Of a DNA stretch of 64,000 nt, positions 9,901-19,546 are shown in pieces. Numbering within the stretch: the stretch's first letter is position 1; each line of letters begins with the position of its first letter. The notes below the pieces were generated by a model, which was not told the DNA's origin, ran no database searches, and worked only from the letters and a program-made list of their open reading frames with translations. The stretch is from the NCBI GenBank assembly GCA_037367405.1, contig JAZKJV010005753.1:868001-932000 (forward strand), in the 5' to 3' direction. Origin of the DNA: Ottelia alismoides. Its lineage: Eukaryota > Streptophyta > Magnoliopsida > Alismatales > Hydrocharitaceae. The position numbers and the translations under genes were made by a program.

Positions 9901-12900
9901 GCCTGGGAAAATGATAATGAACTCTCACAAACTGGATCTGGAGAAGGCGGGTCCTCTACATTGTCTCTGATCTGCTCTGCCTCTACCTCCTCCTCATCTA
10001 TAGGCTCAGGTGGATCCAGATCTGGCATCTGATCATTACAATCTGCCCAATCAGACTCTGAATCCGAGGGATCTATATCAGACTCAGTGGCATCAGTACC
10101 ACTGGAGAACAAGGTGGCATCAGCACCACCATAGAGCAGGGTGGCCTCAGTACCACCATCACTGAAAATCGTGTCGCGATCAAGATCCGACTCTGCTGAC
10201 TCAATAGTATCCTGTACCAGGGCCGTGCTCTCCAGACTATCCTCTGCTATCATCTCTGCATCAGATGTATCTGAATATGAGAGGATAGTCTGTGCTGCAG
10301 GATCTGCCCAAGCTGCCTCATCATCTGTGATCACAAAATCACAGTCCTGGTGGATGTCTGGCTCTGCGTCTGTCAGCTGCTCTGAGTCTGTACTCCCATG
10401 TGAGCGGGATCTAGATCTGGCTCTGTGGTCCTGAACCGTCTCTATTTGTATACTCTCGCCCTGGACGCGAAAGTATACCTTCCCACTGTCATGGTCAGTC
10501 ACCGCCTTGGCTGTGGCCAAGAATGGGCGACCGAGGATGATGGGGGAATCGGTCAACGAGTCAGGGGTCTCCATGTCCAGCACTACGAAGTCCACGGGGA
10601 ATTGCAGACCCTGAATCGTGACGACAACGTCTCGCAACAACCCCTTTGGCCTCTTGACAGACCGATCAGCAAACTGAAGGTATGTCCTGCTCTGTACAAG
10701 AGTGCCCAACTCTAAGTGGTCGAGAAGGGCTGCCGGAAGAAGGTTGATCGACGATCCGCTATCTAAGAGAGTACGGTCGAACATCTGCTCACTAATCTGA
10801 CATCTGACATACGGGGCCCCTAAATCTGGCCTCTTAGTCGGCAGATGGTTCTGGATCGCGTAACACGTGGCTTTTGTTAGCACATGAATTTCTGCGGTCT
10901 TGTTCCTCTTCGTCCTCCTGACTGTGGTCCTGTCTCTCAAGGACCGCTGAAGAAGAGGGATGTGCTTCAAAGCCTCCTTGAGGGTCAGCTGAATGTGAAA
11001 TCGATCTATCATGCTCTGGCTGAACTCCTCCTGCTCTCTCTTTTTTGGGTCTTTTTCTTTTTTCTTCCCTTTCCCTAACTCAAGGGCTCTAGGAAAGGGG
11101 ATCACAGGGTCCTTCTCAGATGAAGGACTAGGAATAGGTCTAGATGATTCAATGACTGGATCCTTAATAACATCATTCACAACAGTGGGATCAGAGTAAA
11201 CTAAACCTTTTCCTTTATTCAAATCAGAGTTCCGAGATACATTTATTCGAGGAAAAACAACATGTCTATCAAAATGAATATTGGTGGCCTCAGTACCACC
11301 TCTGGCTGGCTCGGCTCTGCTGGTGGCATCAGTACCACCTCCTCGATGTGGTGAGATGGCGGCCTCAGTACCGCCGGGTAAATCAGCATCTCGGGTGGCA
11401 TCAGTACCACCCTCATCAGGATGTGCGGCTTCAGTACCGCTCTCCTCTTCCTCATCTGGCGCTCTAGATGAATCCTCGTGTGGTCGCTCAGATGAGGCGC
11501 CTCCTGCTGGTCTTCTACCGCTCCTAAGTGTGACAAAATCAGCATCAAATAAATCCGACGAGATAACATCAAATGAGTCACTAGAAGTGGTAGGCTCAGT
11601 GTGAACTACCTGCTCAGATTTCCTCTTCAAGTTATTCGGATTAGGCTCGATCTGTGCAGGGATGGCGGCCTTCCCTCTCATCAGGTCCCGCATCTCCTGG
11701 CGGAACTCGTCCATCTCCCGTCTAAATGTAGCCTGCTGCTCTGTGAAGAGGCGGGCTATATCATCCATGGCGGGGCTCTCATGGGAGCCCGACGGGTTGC
11801 CTCTCTGGTAATGAGGCTGCTGGACATGGTGCTGCTGTGGCTGAGAGGGGTAAGAGGATGGATGCTGCTGCGGGTGAGCCTGCTGCTCACGTCTCCAATT
11901 CTGTCCCTGCTGCTGATAGGGACGAGATACGAATGATGATGGCTGGGATGCTGGGTGCTGCTGGTGATCTCTCTGGGCGGAGTACTGCCCTCCCTGACCG
12001 GCTGGCTGCTGCTGGGGCTGGTTACCCCCATTCCCCCACCTGAATCCGGGATGGTCTCGTCGGATTCCAGGTTGAGGACGGTCATACCAAATTCCGTTGA
12101 CATCCATCAACGGCTCTGCATCGTATGGGGCGGGTGGGAGTACATCCAGAGGCTGATCCGGCTGATATACCACCATCTGTAAGTCTGGAGATGGTGGTGC
12201 CTGGTAAGAGGGCTGCTGCTGCTGGTACGGCTCCGCCTGTACAAGGTGAACTTGTCTAGGCTGCTGCAAGGAGCTGGAGCGCTGGGACGAGCTGCGGCTG
12301 CCACCGGAATCGCCTCGCGACAGAAGACGGGGCTGAGGAGCCGTCTGTGCCTCCTGGAGACACAAGAGCTGGGTCTTCATGTCGCTCAGAGTCTGTGCCA
12401 TTTCCTCCATCTGAGTTATGCCCTGGCACTGCTTCTTCTCGATGATTTCCATGCGGTCCAACTTCTCGCTAATAATCCCCATGTCCGCAGCGGCCGACTC
12501 TGCCTGTGCGGCTGCAACTGTGGACGAACTGGATGGACCTGCATCAACCCGTGCTATCCGCTGATATTGCACGGGCCCTGGCGGCTGTTGAGATCTCTGT
12601 GTGTACAACCGAGTCTGGGACATCACCATGTAATTCTCGGACATCTCCTCATAGATGGCCCAGACTTGGTTGTGGTCCTTGGCAAAGTAGGACCCGCCGC
12701 AAGAAGCATTCACCAGACCCTGAAGCTCTGGTGTTAGCCCACTGAAGAAGCTCTGAACTAGGTTCGGCTTCGAGATATCATGGTGTGGGCATCTATCCAG
12801 AAGCTCTCTGAACCTCTCCCATGCCTCGTGAAATTGCTCGTTAGGGAGCATGGAGAAGTTGTTGATCAGGGCCCTCGCTGCATTCGTCCGCCCGAGTGGA

Positions 12901-13844
12901 TAGTACTTGTTCAAGTACTCGGTGCGGAGCTGATCCCAGGTGTACACAAACTTCCCTAGATGTTTCAGCCACGCGGCTGCTCTATCTGCCAGTGAAAAAG
13001 GGAAGGCCATCATTCGAATCGTATCTTGGTCCACACGACGGTCGTGGACAGTGCTGCAGATCATCAGAAACTCCTGGAGATGGAGGTGTGGTTCCTCAGT
13101 GGCGAGTCCGTGAAAATGAGGAAGCATCTGCAGGGTGTTCGGAGGGAACTTGAAATCCCCCACGATAGCAGGAATCACTACCCACTGGTGCATCAGTGTA
13201 GATCCGGGGTTGTGAAGCTCCCGCATCGGTCTTGCTGCGGCGGCGGCTGCCGCTGCTGCGGCTGCTGCTGCTGCGGCTGCTGCCTCTGCATCAGCATCAG
13301 GGATGTCCTCCGGCTCGCTCGGCTCGTCTCGCTCTCTTCGGAGTCTCTCCAACTCCCTCCTCATCTCTATCATGAATGCCCCCTGATCGCGTAACTGGTT
13401 CTGAACTGTCTCTAATGACGCGATCAGGGTGGAGTTGATCGCTCCCTGGTCTAAAACAAAGTGTTCGGGCTGGCGATCGTCTGAACTACCGGCTCCAGCC
13501 ATAGGGATGTCTGCAAAATCAGAAGAGCCCAACTCAGGTTCGGTCAAATGAATTCGTCTCTCCTCGGGCTCATGTCTCTCAGGAACAGAAGAAAGGGGAT
13601 CGAGGGGGAACAGGGTGGATTCGAACTCGGGCCCGGAGAGCTGGTCTCGACTCTCACGGGCCAACCTAGATGATGGAGTAGACGCGCCTGAAAGCGGTGC
13701 AGCCAGAGGCTGCCTAAGAGATCGTCTGCCCATCATCTTGATCTTGGCGAGTTGGGCGGATGGGATCTGGAGAAAATATGATAGCAAAGCAAACCCCCGG
13801 TTCACCAACGCAACACAATGTGAAGACCGTGAAAGATCGGTCAA
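6939..13844 (-). CDS. gag-pol: Gag-pol polyprotein of an Athila-like Ty3/gypsy element
   Basis: This single uninterrupted frame encodes 2301 residues. Order: N-terminal linker with a poly-Ala run (about 187-205); retrotransposon gag domain (about 235-400; LPHFHGL, AAAWLK, SFFSGL); a Gln/His/Pro-rich stretch (about 490-720); aspartic protease with DSGSSINLLP (Asp about 1028) and ILGRPFL; reverse transcriptase with FMDD (Asp 1586-1587); RNase H with TDAS (Asp about 1733), TEKEM, YTDHTA and VADHLS; integrase with an HHCC zinc finger (His about 1941) and catalytic Asp 2011, Asp 2070, Glu 2106 (59 and 35 apart); and a GPYLVRKV module near the C-terminus. No chromodomain follows. All catalytic residues are present, which, with the near-identical LTRs, suggests competence. 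A start at Met37 or Met38 (MMGRRSLRQ) is a good alternative to Met1. Short GGT(E/D)AT repeats flank the protease. No zinc-knuckle CCHC motif is obvious in gag. The products would assemble virus-like particles, copy the RNA and integrate the DNA. Confidence 0.95.
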   Translation of the reverse strand: MTDLSRSSHCVALVNRGFALLSYFLQIPSAQLAKIKMMGRRSLRQPLAAPLSGASTPSSRLARESRDQLSGPEFESTLFPLDPLSSVPERHEPEERRIHLTEPELGSSDFADIPMAGAGSSDDRQPEHFVLDQGAINSTLIASLETVQNQLRDQGAFMIEMRRELERLRRERDEPSEPEDIPDADAEAAAAAAAAAAAAAAAAARPMRELHNPGSTLMHQWVVIPAIVGDFKFPPNTLQMLPHFHGLATEEPHLHLQEFLMICSTVHDRRVDQDTIRMMAFPFSLADRAAAWLKHLGKFVYTWDQLRTEYLNKYYPLGRTNAARALINNFSMLPNEQFHEAWERFRELLDRCPHHDISKPNLVQSFFSGLTPELQGLVNASCGGSYFAKDHNQVWAIYEEMSENYMVMSQTRLYTQRSQQPPGPVQYQRIARVDAGPSSSSTVAAAQAESAAADMGIISEKLDRMEIIEKKQCQGITQMEEMAQTLSDMKTQLLCLQEAQTAPQPRLLSRGDSGGSRSSSQRSSSLQQPRQVHLVQAEPYQQQQPSYQAPPSPDLQMVVYQPDQPLDVLPPAPYDAEPLMDVNGIWYDRPQPGIRRDHPGFRWGNGGNQPQQQPAGQGGQYSAQRDHQQHPASQPSSFVSRPYQQQGQNWRREQQAHPQQHPSSYPSQPQQHHVQQPHYQRGNPSGSHESPAMDDIARLFTEQQATFRREMDEFRQEMRDLMRGKAAIPAQIEPNPNNLKRKSEQVVHTEPTTSSDSFDVISSDLFDADFVTLRSGRRPAGGASSERPHEDSSRAPDEEEESGTEAAHPDEGGTDATRDADLPGGTEAAISPHRGGGTDATSRAEPARGGTEATNIHFDRHVVFPRINVSRNSDLNKGKGLVYSDPTVVNDVIKDPVIESSRPIPSPSSEKDPVIPFPRALELGKGKKKEKDPKKREQEEFSQSMIDRFHIQLTLKEALKHIPLLQRSLRDRTTVRRTKRNKTAEIHVLTKATCYAIQNHLPTKRPDLGAPYVRCQISEQMFDRTLLDSGSSINLLPAALLDHLELGTLVQSRTYLQFADRSVKRPKGLLRDVVVTIQGLQFPVDFVVLDMETPDSLTDSPIILGRPFLATAKAVTDHDSGKVYFRVQGESIQIETVQDHRARSRSRSHGSTDSEQLTDAEPDIHQDCDFVITDDEAAWADPAAQTILSYSDTSDAEMIAEDSLESTALVQDTIESAESDLDRDTIFSDGGTEATLLYGGADATLFSSGTDATESDIDPSDSESDWADCNDQMPDLDPPEPIDEEEVEAEQIRDNVEDPPSPDPVCESSLSFSQANLAELSAYTHLLQKPDLPAPSCPELKPLPTSLKYRFLAGKSEMYPVIISADLTEEQESRLMEVLEKNRKAIGWSVADLHGISPSLCSHHIYLEEGAKPSREFQRRLNPNLREVVMKEISKWWSADFIYPISDSKWVSPLHVVPKKTGITTVISESGEEIATRVPTSWRVCVDYRRLNQATKKDHFPLPFIDQIIERLAGKSHYCFLDGYSGYNQVAIAPEDQEKTTFTCPFGTYAFRRMPFGLCNAPATFQRCMLSIFSDMVGECLEVFMDDFSVYGDGFDSCLDCLDRVLQRCIATRLVLSWEKSHFMVTQGTVLGHIISNRGMEVDPAKVDVIRKLTPPSNLKQLRSFLGHVGFYRRFIHDFSKIARPLTDLLTKDTEFLVDDKCLSSFETLQQCVIEAPVLQPPDWSLPFEIMTDASDFAVGAVLGQRRDGIPFAIHYASRTLDSAQRNYTVTEKEMLAVVFALDKFRSYIIGSRVTLYTDHTAIRYLMSKKDAKARLTRWILLLQEFDIEIKDKPGVKNVVADHLSRLEQPEDSEQIDPICDTFPDEAILAITSLPWYADIVNFLVAGKVPQDWPKQRIETFLAKVKSYHWEDPILYHEGGDSIWRRCIPQEEHHSVLTYCHKLEAGGHHSGRRTAQKVLQSGLWWPTLFKDSDEFVRRCTDCQRMGTCGQRDMIPMQPIHFCEVFDAWGIDFMGPFPKSQGFEYILLAVDYVSRWVEAIPARAADAKTVCRFLKKNIIMRFGVPRVLISDGGSHFINDQVKALAREFGIDHRVATPYHPQTNGLAEVSNREIKNILQKVVRPDRKNWSQLLDSVLWAYRTSFKTPLGTSPFRLVYGKPCHLPVELRHKSLWAVTDILMDPNGIGDQRRAELAALEELRDTAFSNSLQYKEKVKEWHDSHISHKHFEIGQKVWLFDARLRLFPGKLQSKWKGPYLVRKVHDNGSIDISELSSESTFRVNGQRLKPFLDHEPRDVIIAAIHFA

Positions 13845-15006
13845 TTTATCTTGTCAATTTTAGTTGGTGAACATTCAAGATATCAGAGCGATTACGTGAC
13901 CTGTTGGGATACCCGATGCTCTCTCAACCGACTGTCCCGCACAGAAGAGTCGGTAATCAGTCGAGATGAGCACCGGAGGGCTCTACCTAGTGTTCGGGTC
14001 ACTCTCTCGCACAATCAAACCAAACAATGAGGGGGTTGCTCTCCCCAAGACAAATTTTTATTGTGAGTGTCTTTTAGGGTCAATAGAGTTATCCAGTCCC
14101 AATTTTTATTGTTTTTCTTTTTAATTTTTTTCAAAAATAAAAACAAGCGGCCTAGCGGTTTTTCCGATTCTCCTGATGATTATTAATCCAAAAACAGAGG
14201 GAGAAGACGAAAAAGCCGATGCGCGAAGAAATCAATGATGCATGCAGAGAAAGAAATGCGTACCTTGTCTCCAGCACTCTACATGCAAGTGATCCGCGCA
14301 GAATTTAAAGACAGAATAAAACTACCTAAATGGTGCAGCGGGAAAAACCGGCCTTAGACAAGCAATTTCTATTGATCGTGAAGAACAATAGTTAGCTAAT
14401 CGAATTGAGTCCGGAGTCCGATCTTGGGAGTCACTCGGTGCCCGCCACAACGGGTCCTGCCAGCGCTGTATGTGACTCCTCACGGCACGTGGTCTCAAAT
14501 TCAATTAAACTAACTTTTTCAATGAATTTTATTAAGGTCCAATTACGTTCTATGGGAACAGATATTCTATTAGGTGTTTGGGCCTTAAAAATCTACGTCA
14601 CAATCAACATAAATTCCTAAATCTAGGGGCTCGAGGAAAACCACGTAAACACCGGAAAAGGCAGCTAGCTATGAAAACCACGATAAAAAGCCGCGAAAAT
14701 CAGATGGGTCCCCCGAGCACACCGGTGCTCGGCGAAACAGACCCGCTAATGTTACAAATGTCCACAAATGTCCAGAGTCTGAGTCCTAAATTATTACAAC
14801 AAGAATAATGTCCTCTCTCTCTGAAATAAAATTTTCCTCTCCTCTCTCTCTCTTCCCGCTCTTCTTCCCGTGCGGGTCCTCAAAAAGTGTACTTCAAGAG
14901 CTCCACGTAGTACCTCGCACAAAAAATAGAAAGAGAGAGTGTCAGAAAACAGTTATAATATAGAGAGACAAAAATACAAGAATGAAATCTGACTACAAAG
15001 CCGTGC
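13845..15006 (-). other. Leader of element A
   Basis: About 1.16 kb of non-coding sequence lies between the PBS and the gag start. Its order of blocks is shared with the element O leader (830-1237 and 18666-19528) and partly with the element B interior (36960-37200) and with 61911-62748. No open frame of note is present. It would hold packaging and dimerisation signals, which I cannot pinpoint. Confidence 0.7.
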
Positions 15007-15024
15007 TCCCCGGCAACGGCGCCA
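15007..15024 (-). promoter_or_regulatory. Primer binding site of element A (tRNA-Asp)
   Basis: The plus strand reads tccccggcaacggcgcca, which matches the 3' end of plant tRNA-Asp(GTC) including CCA. The coding strand therefore carries the 18-nt complement, 3 nt inside the 5' LTR end. Athila elements are known to use tRNA-Asp. This is a primer site, not a tRNA gene. Confidence 0.92.
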
Positions 15025-15027
15025 TTC

Positions 15028-18000
15028 TGACGACCGAGAAAATGACAGAGGTAAAGGTGTAAATAAATAGGTCGTTGCGACCTCAGTCACTAAGCACGTG
15101 TCAATCAAGAAAAATGAACCACTCAAATAAGATAAATCAATAAAATTCAGAGAAGTGATCCTGCTATAGGATTAACCTGGTATAGCTCCCAGGGTCGAAC
15201 TCAAGGAGCACAGATTGGCTTAAGAAGCCTACGATGTAGTCGGAGTCCAAGAGAGTCTTTTTTTTTTTATTTGTTTTTAGATTTTTTTTTTTTAGATTTT
15301 TAAAAGATAAGAAAATAAGAGGAAAGGGAAAAGGATGCAACTTCCACAATTTATACAACACACAAAAATGAAGCAAAAATTCCAGAAAATTGGTTTTTAG
15401 GTTTTAAATGTTTTTTACTGTTTTTGGTGAATTTTTGGGATTTTTCTAATGCGTGAATTATTAATTAAAAATCAAACAATGCGACAAAAATAGGGTACTG
15501 TCCAGCAAGGCTTAAGACTCAAAAATAAAATATTTAAGAGCTTCAAACAACCCTGGAGGTAATTTTCCTATAATCTATGAAGAACAAGGAAAATTTGGTC
15601 ACCCTGATTATTGTTTTTGGATTTTTAATTTATTTATTAGAATTTTTATGAGTTTTTAGGGGTTTTTCAATTTTTAGGGTTTTTAAGTGATGAAAAGTGG
15701 CCAAAATTGGCTCGAAAATCAATCAACCAGTAAACAACATTACCTAAATTTTTTAGAATTTTTGGTGGAGTTTTTATATTTTTTTTGGTATTTTTAAAGT
15801 CAAACAGTAGCAAAAATAGGGGTTTTTGATTTTTTAAAAATAATAAATGAAATCCAAAATGTCCCCAAAAATCATAGAAATTCCTACACCATGGCAGGAG
15901 CCATGTGTCAAAATTTCATTGGATTTGGAGGTCGTTTGATATTTTATTCAAAAATAAAGGTAGGGCACTGTGCACAGGGACCTAAGTGCAAATACCCAAA
16001 AGTTCTGGGGTCCTGGTGCAATTTACCCAAGAAATCACGTGCCAAGCACGTGTCTGGGGCACACAGGGACTGATTTGTAATAAAAACCAAGTCCTAGGGG
16101 TTTTTGATAACACGTATCAAAACCCCAGGGGCAAGGTTGCAAAAAGTCCAAGAAATAAAAGCACATGCGCCGATTCAGCCTTCACAGGGGTATAATTGCA
16201 ATTTAACAAAACATTTCATGCATTCATTAACATCCAGAACATACAGGGCATGTATTGCAAATAACCCAGAATACACGTGATGAGGCACGTGGGTCTCTAC
16301 TGGCGGGGGTATAAATGTAATTAAAATTAAGCGCGAGGTCCTTGATGCAAATAACCCAGAAAATAAACAACTAGAATTCAAAATTACAAGACTTAAACGA
16401 AATAAAACAAACAGAGGGGGGCCTATGATATTTACCCCTTTATTAATAGCGACGGCCCAGATGATGACGCGTGGATGATCGGACGGCGAAGATCAAACGC
16501 GCCTTTAACGCTTCGGCTCTTGGGCTCGATCGACGGCGGAGGGAGGTCCACGTGGCTGATCTAACGGTGCTGGGGTCTTGGCCTCTCTCCTCTGCTATCA
16601 AGGGTCCAGATGCGATCCTCAGATGGATCGACGGCTGCTGCTCCTCAACGAATGGACGGTCACGATCAGATCTGGAGCAGAGGGTGCATCGGACGGCTCT
16701 GGAAGGTCCTCGAAGAACTGATGGCCGGCGAACTTCGCCGACCTCCTGCGTGCGCTCCGGTCCTCCTCTGCTGCGCCTGAAGGTCGGAGAAGCTCCGGCG
16801 TGAGGTTGCGCAGCTGCTACAGGTCTCCAATACCCCGGCCGAGCCCTGGAAGGCTCCGGCGAGGTCGTCGGAGAAGAAGCTCCTGGCTCGAAGTTGGGAA
16901 GCCTCAGACGGCCTCCTTTTGACCTGCAAAACAGTTCAGAAGCTTCGCGAGTCGAGGGCAAAGTGCCTCGACCCAAGAAGGCGGGGTGAAGGTGGTCTGT
17001 GCGGCGTGGCGAACGAGCTCCGGCGAAGCGACGGTGAGGGAGCTCGAATCCCAGATCCTGTGCGATCTGGGTTGAGTGAAGGTGCGTAGAAGGTGCGTGA
17101 GGGTACGGCGAAGGTGAAAATCGAGTCGGATGGTCGAGAGATTGCGTGAGGTGGTCGGAATCGAAGATGTACGTCGGAGGGTAGATTTGGGCGTAATCGA
17201 AAATTATGCTAAATGGAAGGTCGAATCGGGTACCTGATGGCTGAAGTAGACTGGGCTGGAGATGGGCTATCCCCGGGTCGTAGCTTCGAAGGGCGTCAAG
17301 GCCTGAAGCTCGGTGCTCGACGCGGCGGCGGAGCAAGGACGGCGAGGTTACGCCGGATCAGAGGAATCGCCTCCTCGCCTCACTGCAACAAAGGCTGACG
17401 CTCGCTGTCACTCAGGCGGAGCCAATGGAGGTCACGGGGAAGGAAGAGAGGGTCCAAAAGATGCGGCGCGGAGGCGGCGGAGGTGATGGCTATATAGGGT
17501 GACAGGGGCGTCTAGGGTTGAGTGGGGACGGCGAAGGAAAGCTTTGATTTGATGGCGGAGGATCCGGCGAGGGAGAGGGATGTGCGGCGAAGAATTTGGG
17601 CGCGGGGGTTGAGTGGGAGACAGCTGGAGTCGCGTGGGAAAAATCGGGGAAGAAGGCGCGGCGCGCGACGGCCAGAAAAGGAAAGAGGCGCGGGGGAGTT
17701 GACCGGGGTCAACATTCCCCCGTGGCCCAATCAGGAGTGGCCACGTGTGCCCGAACTTTGACCATTTATTTTAGGGCAAAAATAGGTCGAATTAAAGAAA
17801 ACTTAAAACATGAAATATTTTTCTTTTATTTTTTTCTATTTTTTGGTGATTTTTAATTAATTTTTGGAAATAAAAATAGGTTAGCTCTATATATAGGTAT
17901 ATGTACACTACATGGATTTTTATTTTTGATTTTTTATTTGTTATTTTTATGTGTTTTTATGCTCATTTTGTATTTTATTTATTTACAACATGAAATATAG

Positions 18001-18665
18001 AATAAAAGAATATTTTTATTTTATTTTTATTACTTATATACAAGGGTGAAATAAATAAATAAATACATTAATATACATGGTATAAATACAATGTATTTTT
18101 GTATTTTTGATTTTGTGATTTTTATTTGATTTTTGTTTTGTTTCTTTTTATTTATTTTACAAAAGGTAATATAGAATATTTACAAAAAGTTTAGAAAATA
18201 AATGAATTTATTTACAAGGTTAAATAAATACAAGGGTGTGGTTTATACACATGGTGAAGGAGTGATATTTTTGAATTTTGATTTTTATCTTTTTATTTTG
18301 TTTTTAATAGAATATACACACAATATGTACAAGTATATTTTTGGGTGAGGAAAATATAAAGTTTTATGTATTTACAAATATATATATAAATGTGAGCCCC
18401 TATCTCTCTCTACTTGGCTTTTATGCGGTCAGGCCCATGCTGAGCCCTCCCTTGGGTTAGGTTGCTCAATATTTATTCTAAATATTTCCCTCTTTTTCTT
18501 TTTGCTCTTTATTCTTTTATTTTGTGCACAAAAACATGCTAATTATAGGTTTTTACACAATGCATGATTTTGGTATTTATTTGTATTTACACATATCTAC
18601 ATGTATTTGCAAAGGTTTTTGTAGCTAAAATAGAAGAATAAAGAGTGATGAATGGGTATTCATCA
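15028..18665 (-). repeat. 5' LTR of element A
   Basis: This 3638-bp copy pairs with 1238-4878. On the coding strand it starts at 18665 with TGATGAATACCC and ends at 15028 with GTCA, next to the PBS. It carries the promoter that would drive the genomic RNA. Confidence 0.95.
17491..17497 (-). promoter_or_regulatory. Candidate TATA box in the 5' LTR of element A
   Basis: The coding strand reads ctatatagcc at the upstream edge of the GC-rich block. The same motif is at 3704-3710 in the 3' LTR. Transcription starting just downstream would give a U3 of about 1.2 kb and an R-U5 of about 2.4 kb. An AT-rich ctatatatag around 17887 (and 4100) is a competing candidate. Confidence 0.35.
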
Positions 18666-19528
18666 AGTCGAAAAGCAATGCAAGCGGCAAAACGATGATG
18701 AATGCTAAAACGTAAATGCTTACCTTGCCTCCAGCACTCTACATGCAAAGATGCCCAGCAGAATTGAAACTTATCTATATGCAAATGCAAAGCCGATGAA
18801 ATCACCCTATGTTGTAGAAATTTCTTTTATCGTGAAGAACCAATACTAATGGCTCAGAATGGAATCGAAATGTCCAGTCTTGGAGTCTCCTCGGTGCCCA
18901 CCATAATAAGTCCTGCAAGCGATGTATGGAGAACTCTCGTGGTGTGGTGGTTCCAAGACTAAGTGAGAAGCAGATTAAAATATGACTAAGTCCAAATGAA
19001 TCTATAGGCACATGCAAATATATTAGATGTTTGGCCTTAATCTATTGCAAGCTATCATAAAACTAAGGGCTCAATCACACAAAATAAAGAAAACAAAGCC
19101 GAAAAACAAAGGAAAAAAGGAGATAAAACACCGCGACAAAACCGTCGAGGCCCCCAAGGGAACAATCCCTCAAGCACTGGACCTCGTGAAGTGTGGTGTA
19201 GCAGAGTCCTGAGAGTCCTGTTTAAGTTACAAATCAATTGTCTCTCTCTCACTTAAATTACAATAGTATATACAATAAAATAAATAGAGCTCGGTCTTTA
19301 AAAATCTTTAAGTCTACTTCGCTGCCAGGCAGCTGAAGCTGGCTTCACGTGGGTGCAGGGGCACCTCGATTAGAGTGCCTCCCTCGATCTGCAGTTCCTC
19401 ACACAAAGTCAACAAAGAGATGGGTTAGACAATTCAACAAGATATATCAAATATAGGAGAAAATGGCGGAGCAAAAATATAGACAATAATCACAATCAAT
19501 AAGTGAATCCCGATCTAAACGATGTTTC
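18666..19528 (-). mobile_element. Leader of element O, right part
   Basis: This resumes the leader interrupted by element A. Blocks such as ccagcactctacatgcaa (near 18732) and tcggtgccc (near 18892) align in order with 14271 and 14435 in the A leader. The similarity is clear but well diverged, so element O is older. No frame is worth calling. Confidence 0.65.
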
Positions 19529-19546
19529 TCCTCGACAATGACACCA
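19529..19546 (-). promoter_or_regulatory. Decayed primer binding site of element O
   Basis: The plus strand reads tcctcgacaatgacacca. It differs from the tRNA-Asp 3' end (tccccggcaacggcgcca) at five positions, all C-to-T or G-to-A. This fits old methylated sequence decaying by deamination. It lies 2 nt inside the LTR edge. Confidence 0.75.

Larger units (their letters stand above)
1238..18665 (-). mobile_element. Complete Athila-like Ty3/gypsy LTR retrotransposon, element A
   Basis: The element is 17,428 bp: 5' LTR (15028-18665), PBS for tRNA-Asp, leader, single gag-pol frame (13844-6939), a 2.06-kb 3' non-coding region and a polypurine tract next to the 3' LTR (1238-4878). Both LTRs begin TG and end CA on the coding strand. 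I found only two substitutions and two poly-T length differences between the LTRs, so insertion is very recent. The domain order PR-RT-RH-INT, the lack of a chromodomain and the tRNA-Asp PBS place it in the Athila/Tat group. The 5 bases flanking the two ends (tattt and agtcg) do not match. A 4-base agtc occurs at 1228-1231 and 18666-18669, six bases outside the LTR on the left. The insertion site is the leader of element O. Confidence 0.93.

Noticed and set aside
15007..15024. Possible tRNA gene
   Set aside because: Only the 18 nt of the tRNA-Asp 3' end are present. The position next to the LTR makes it a primer binding site.
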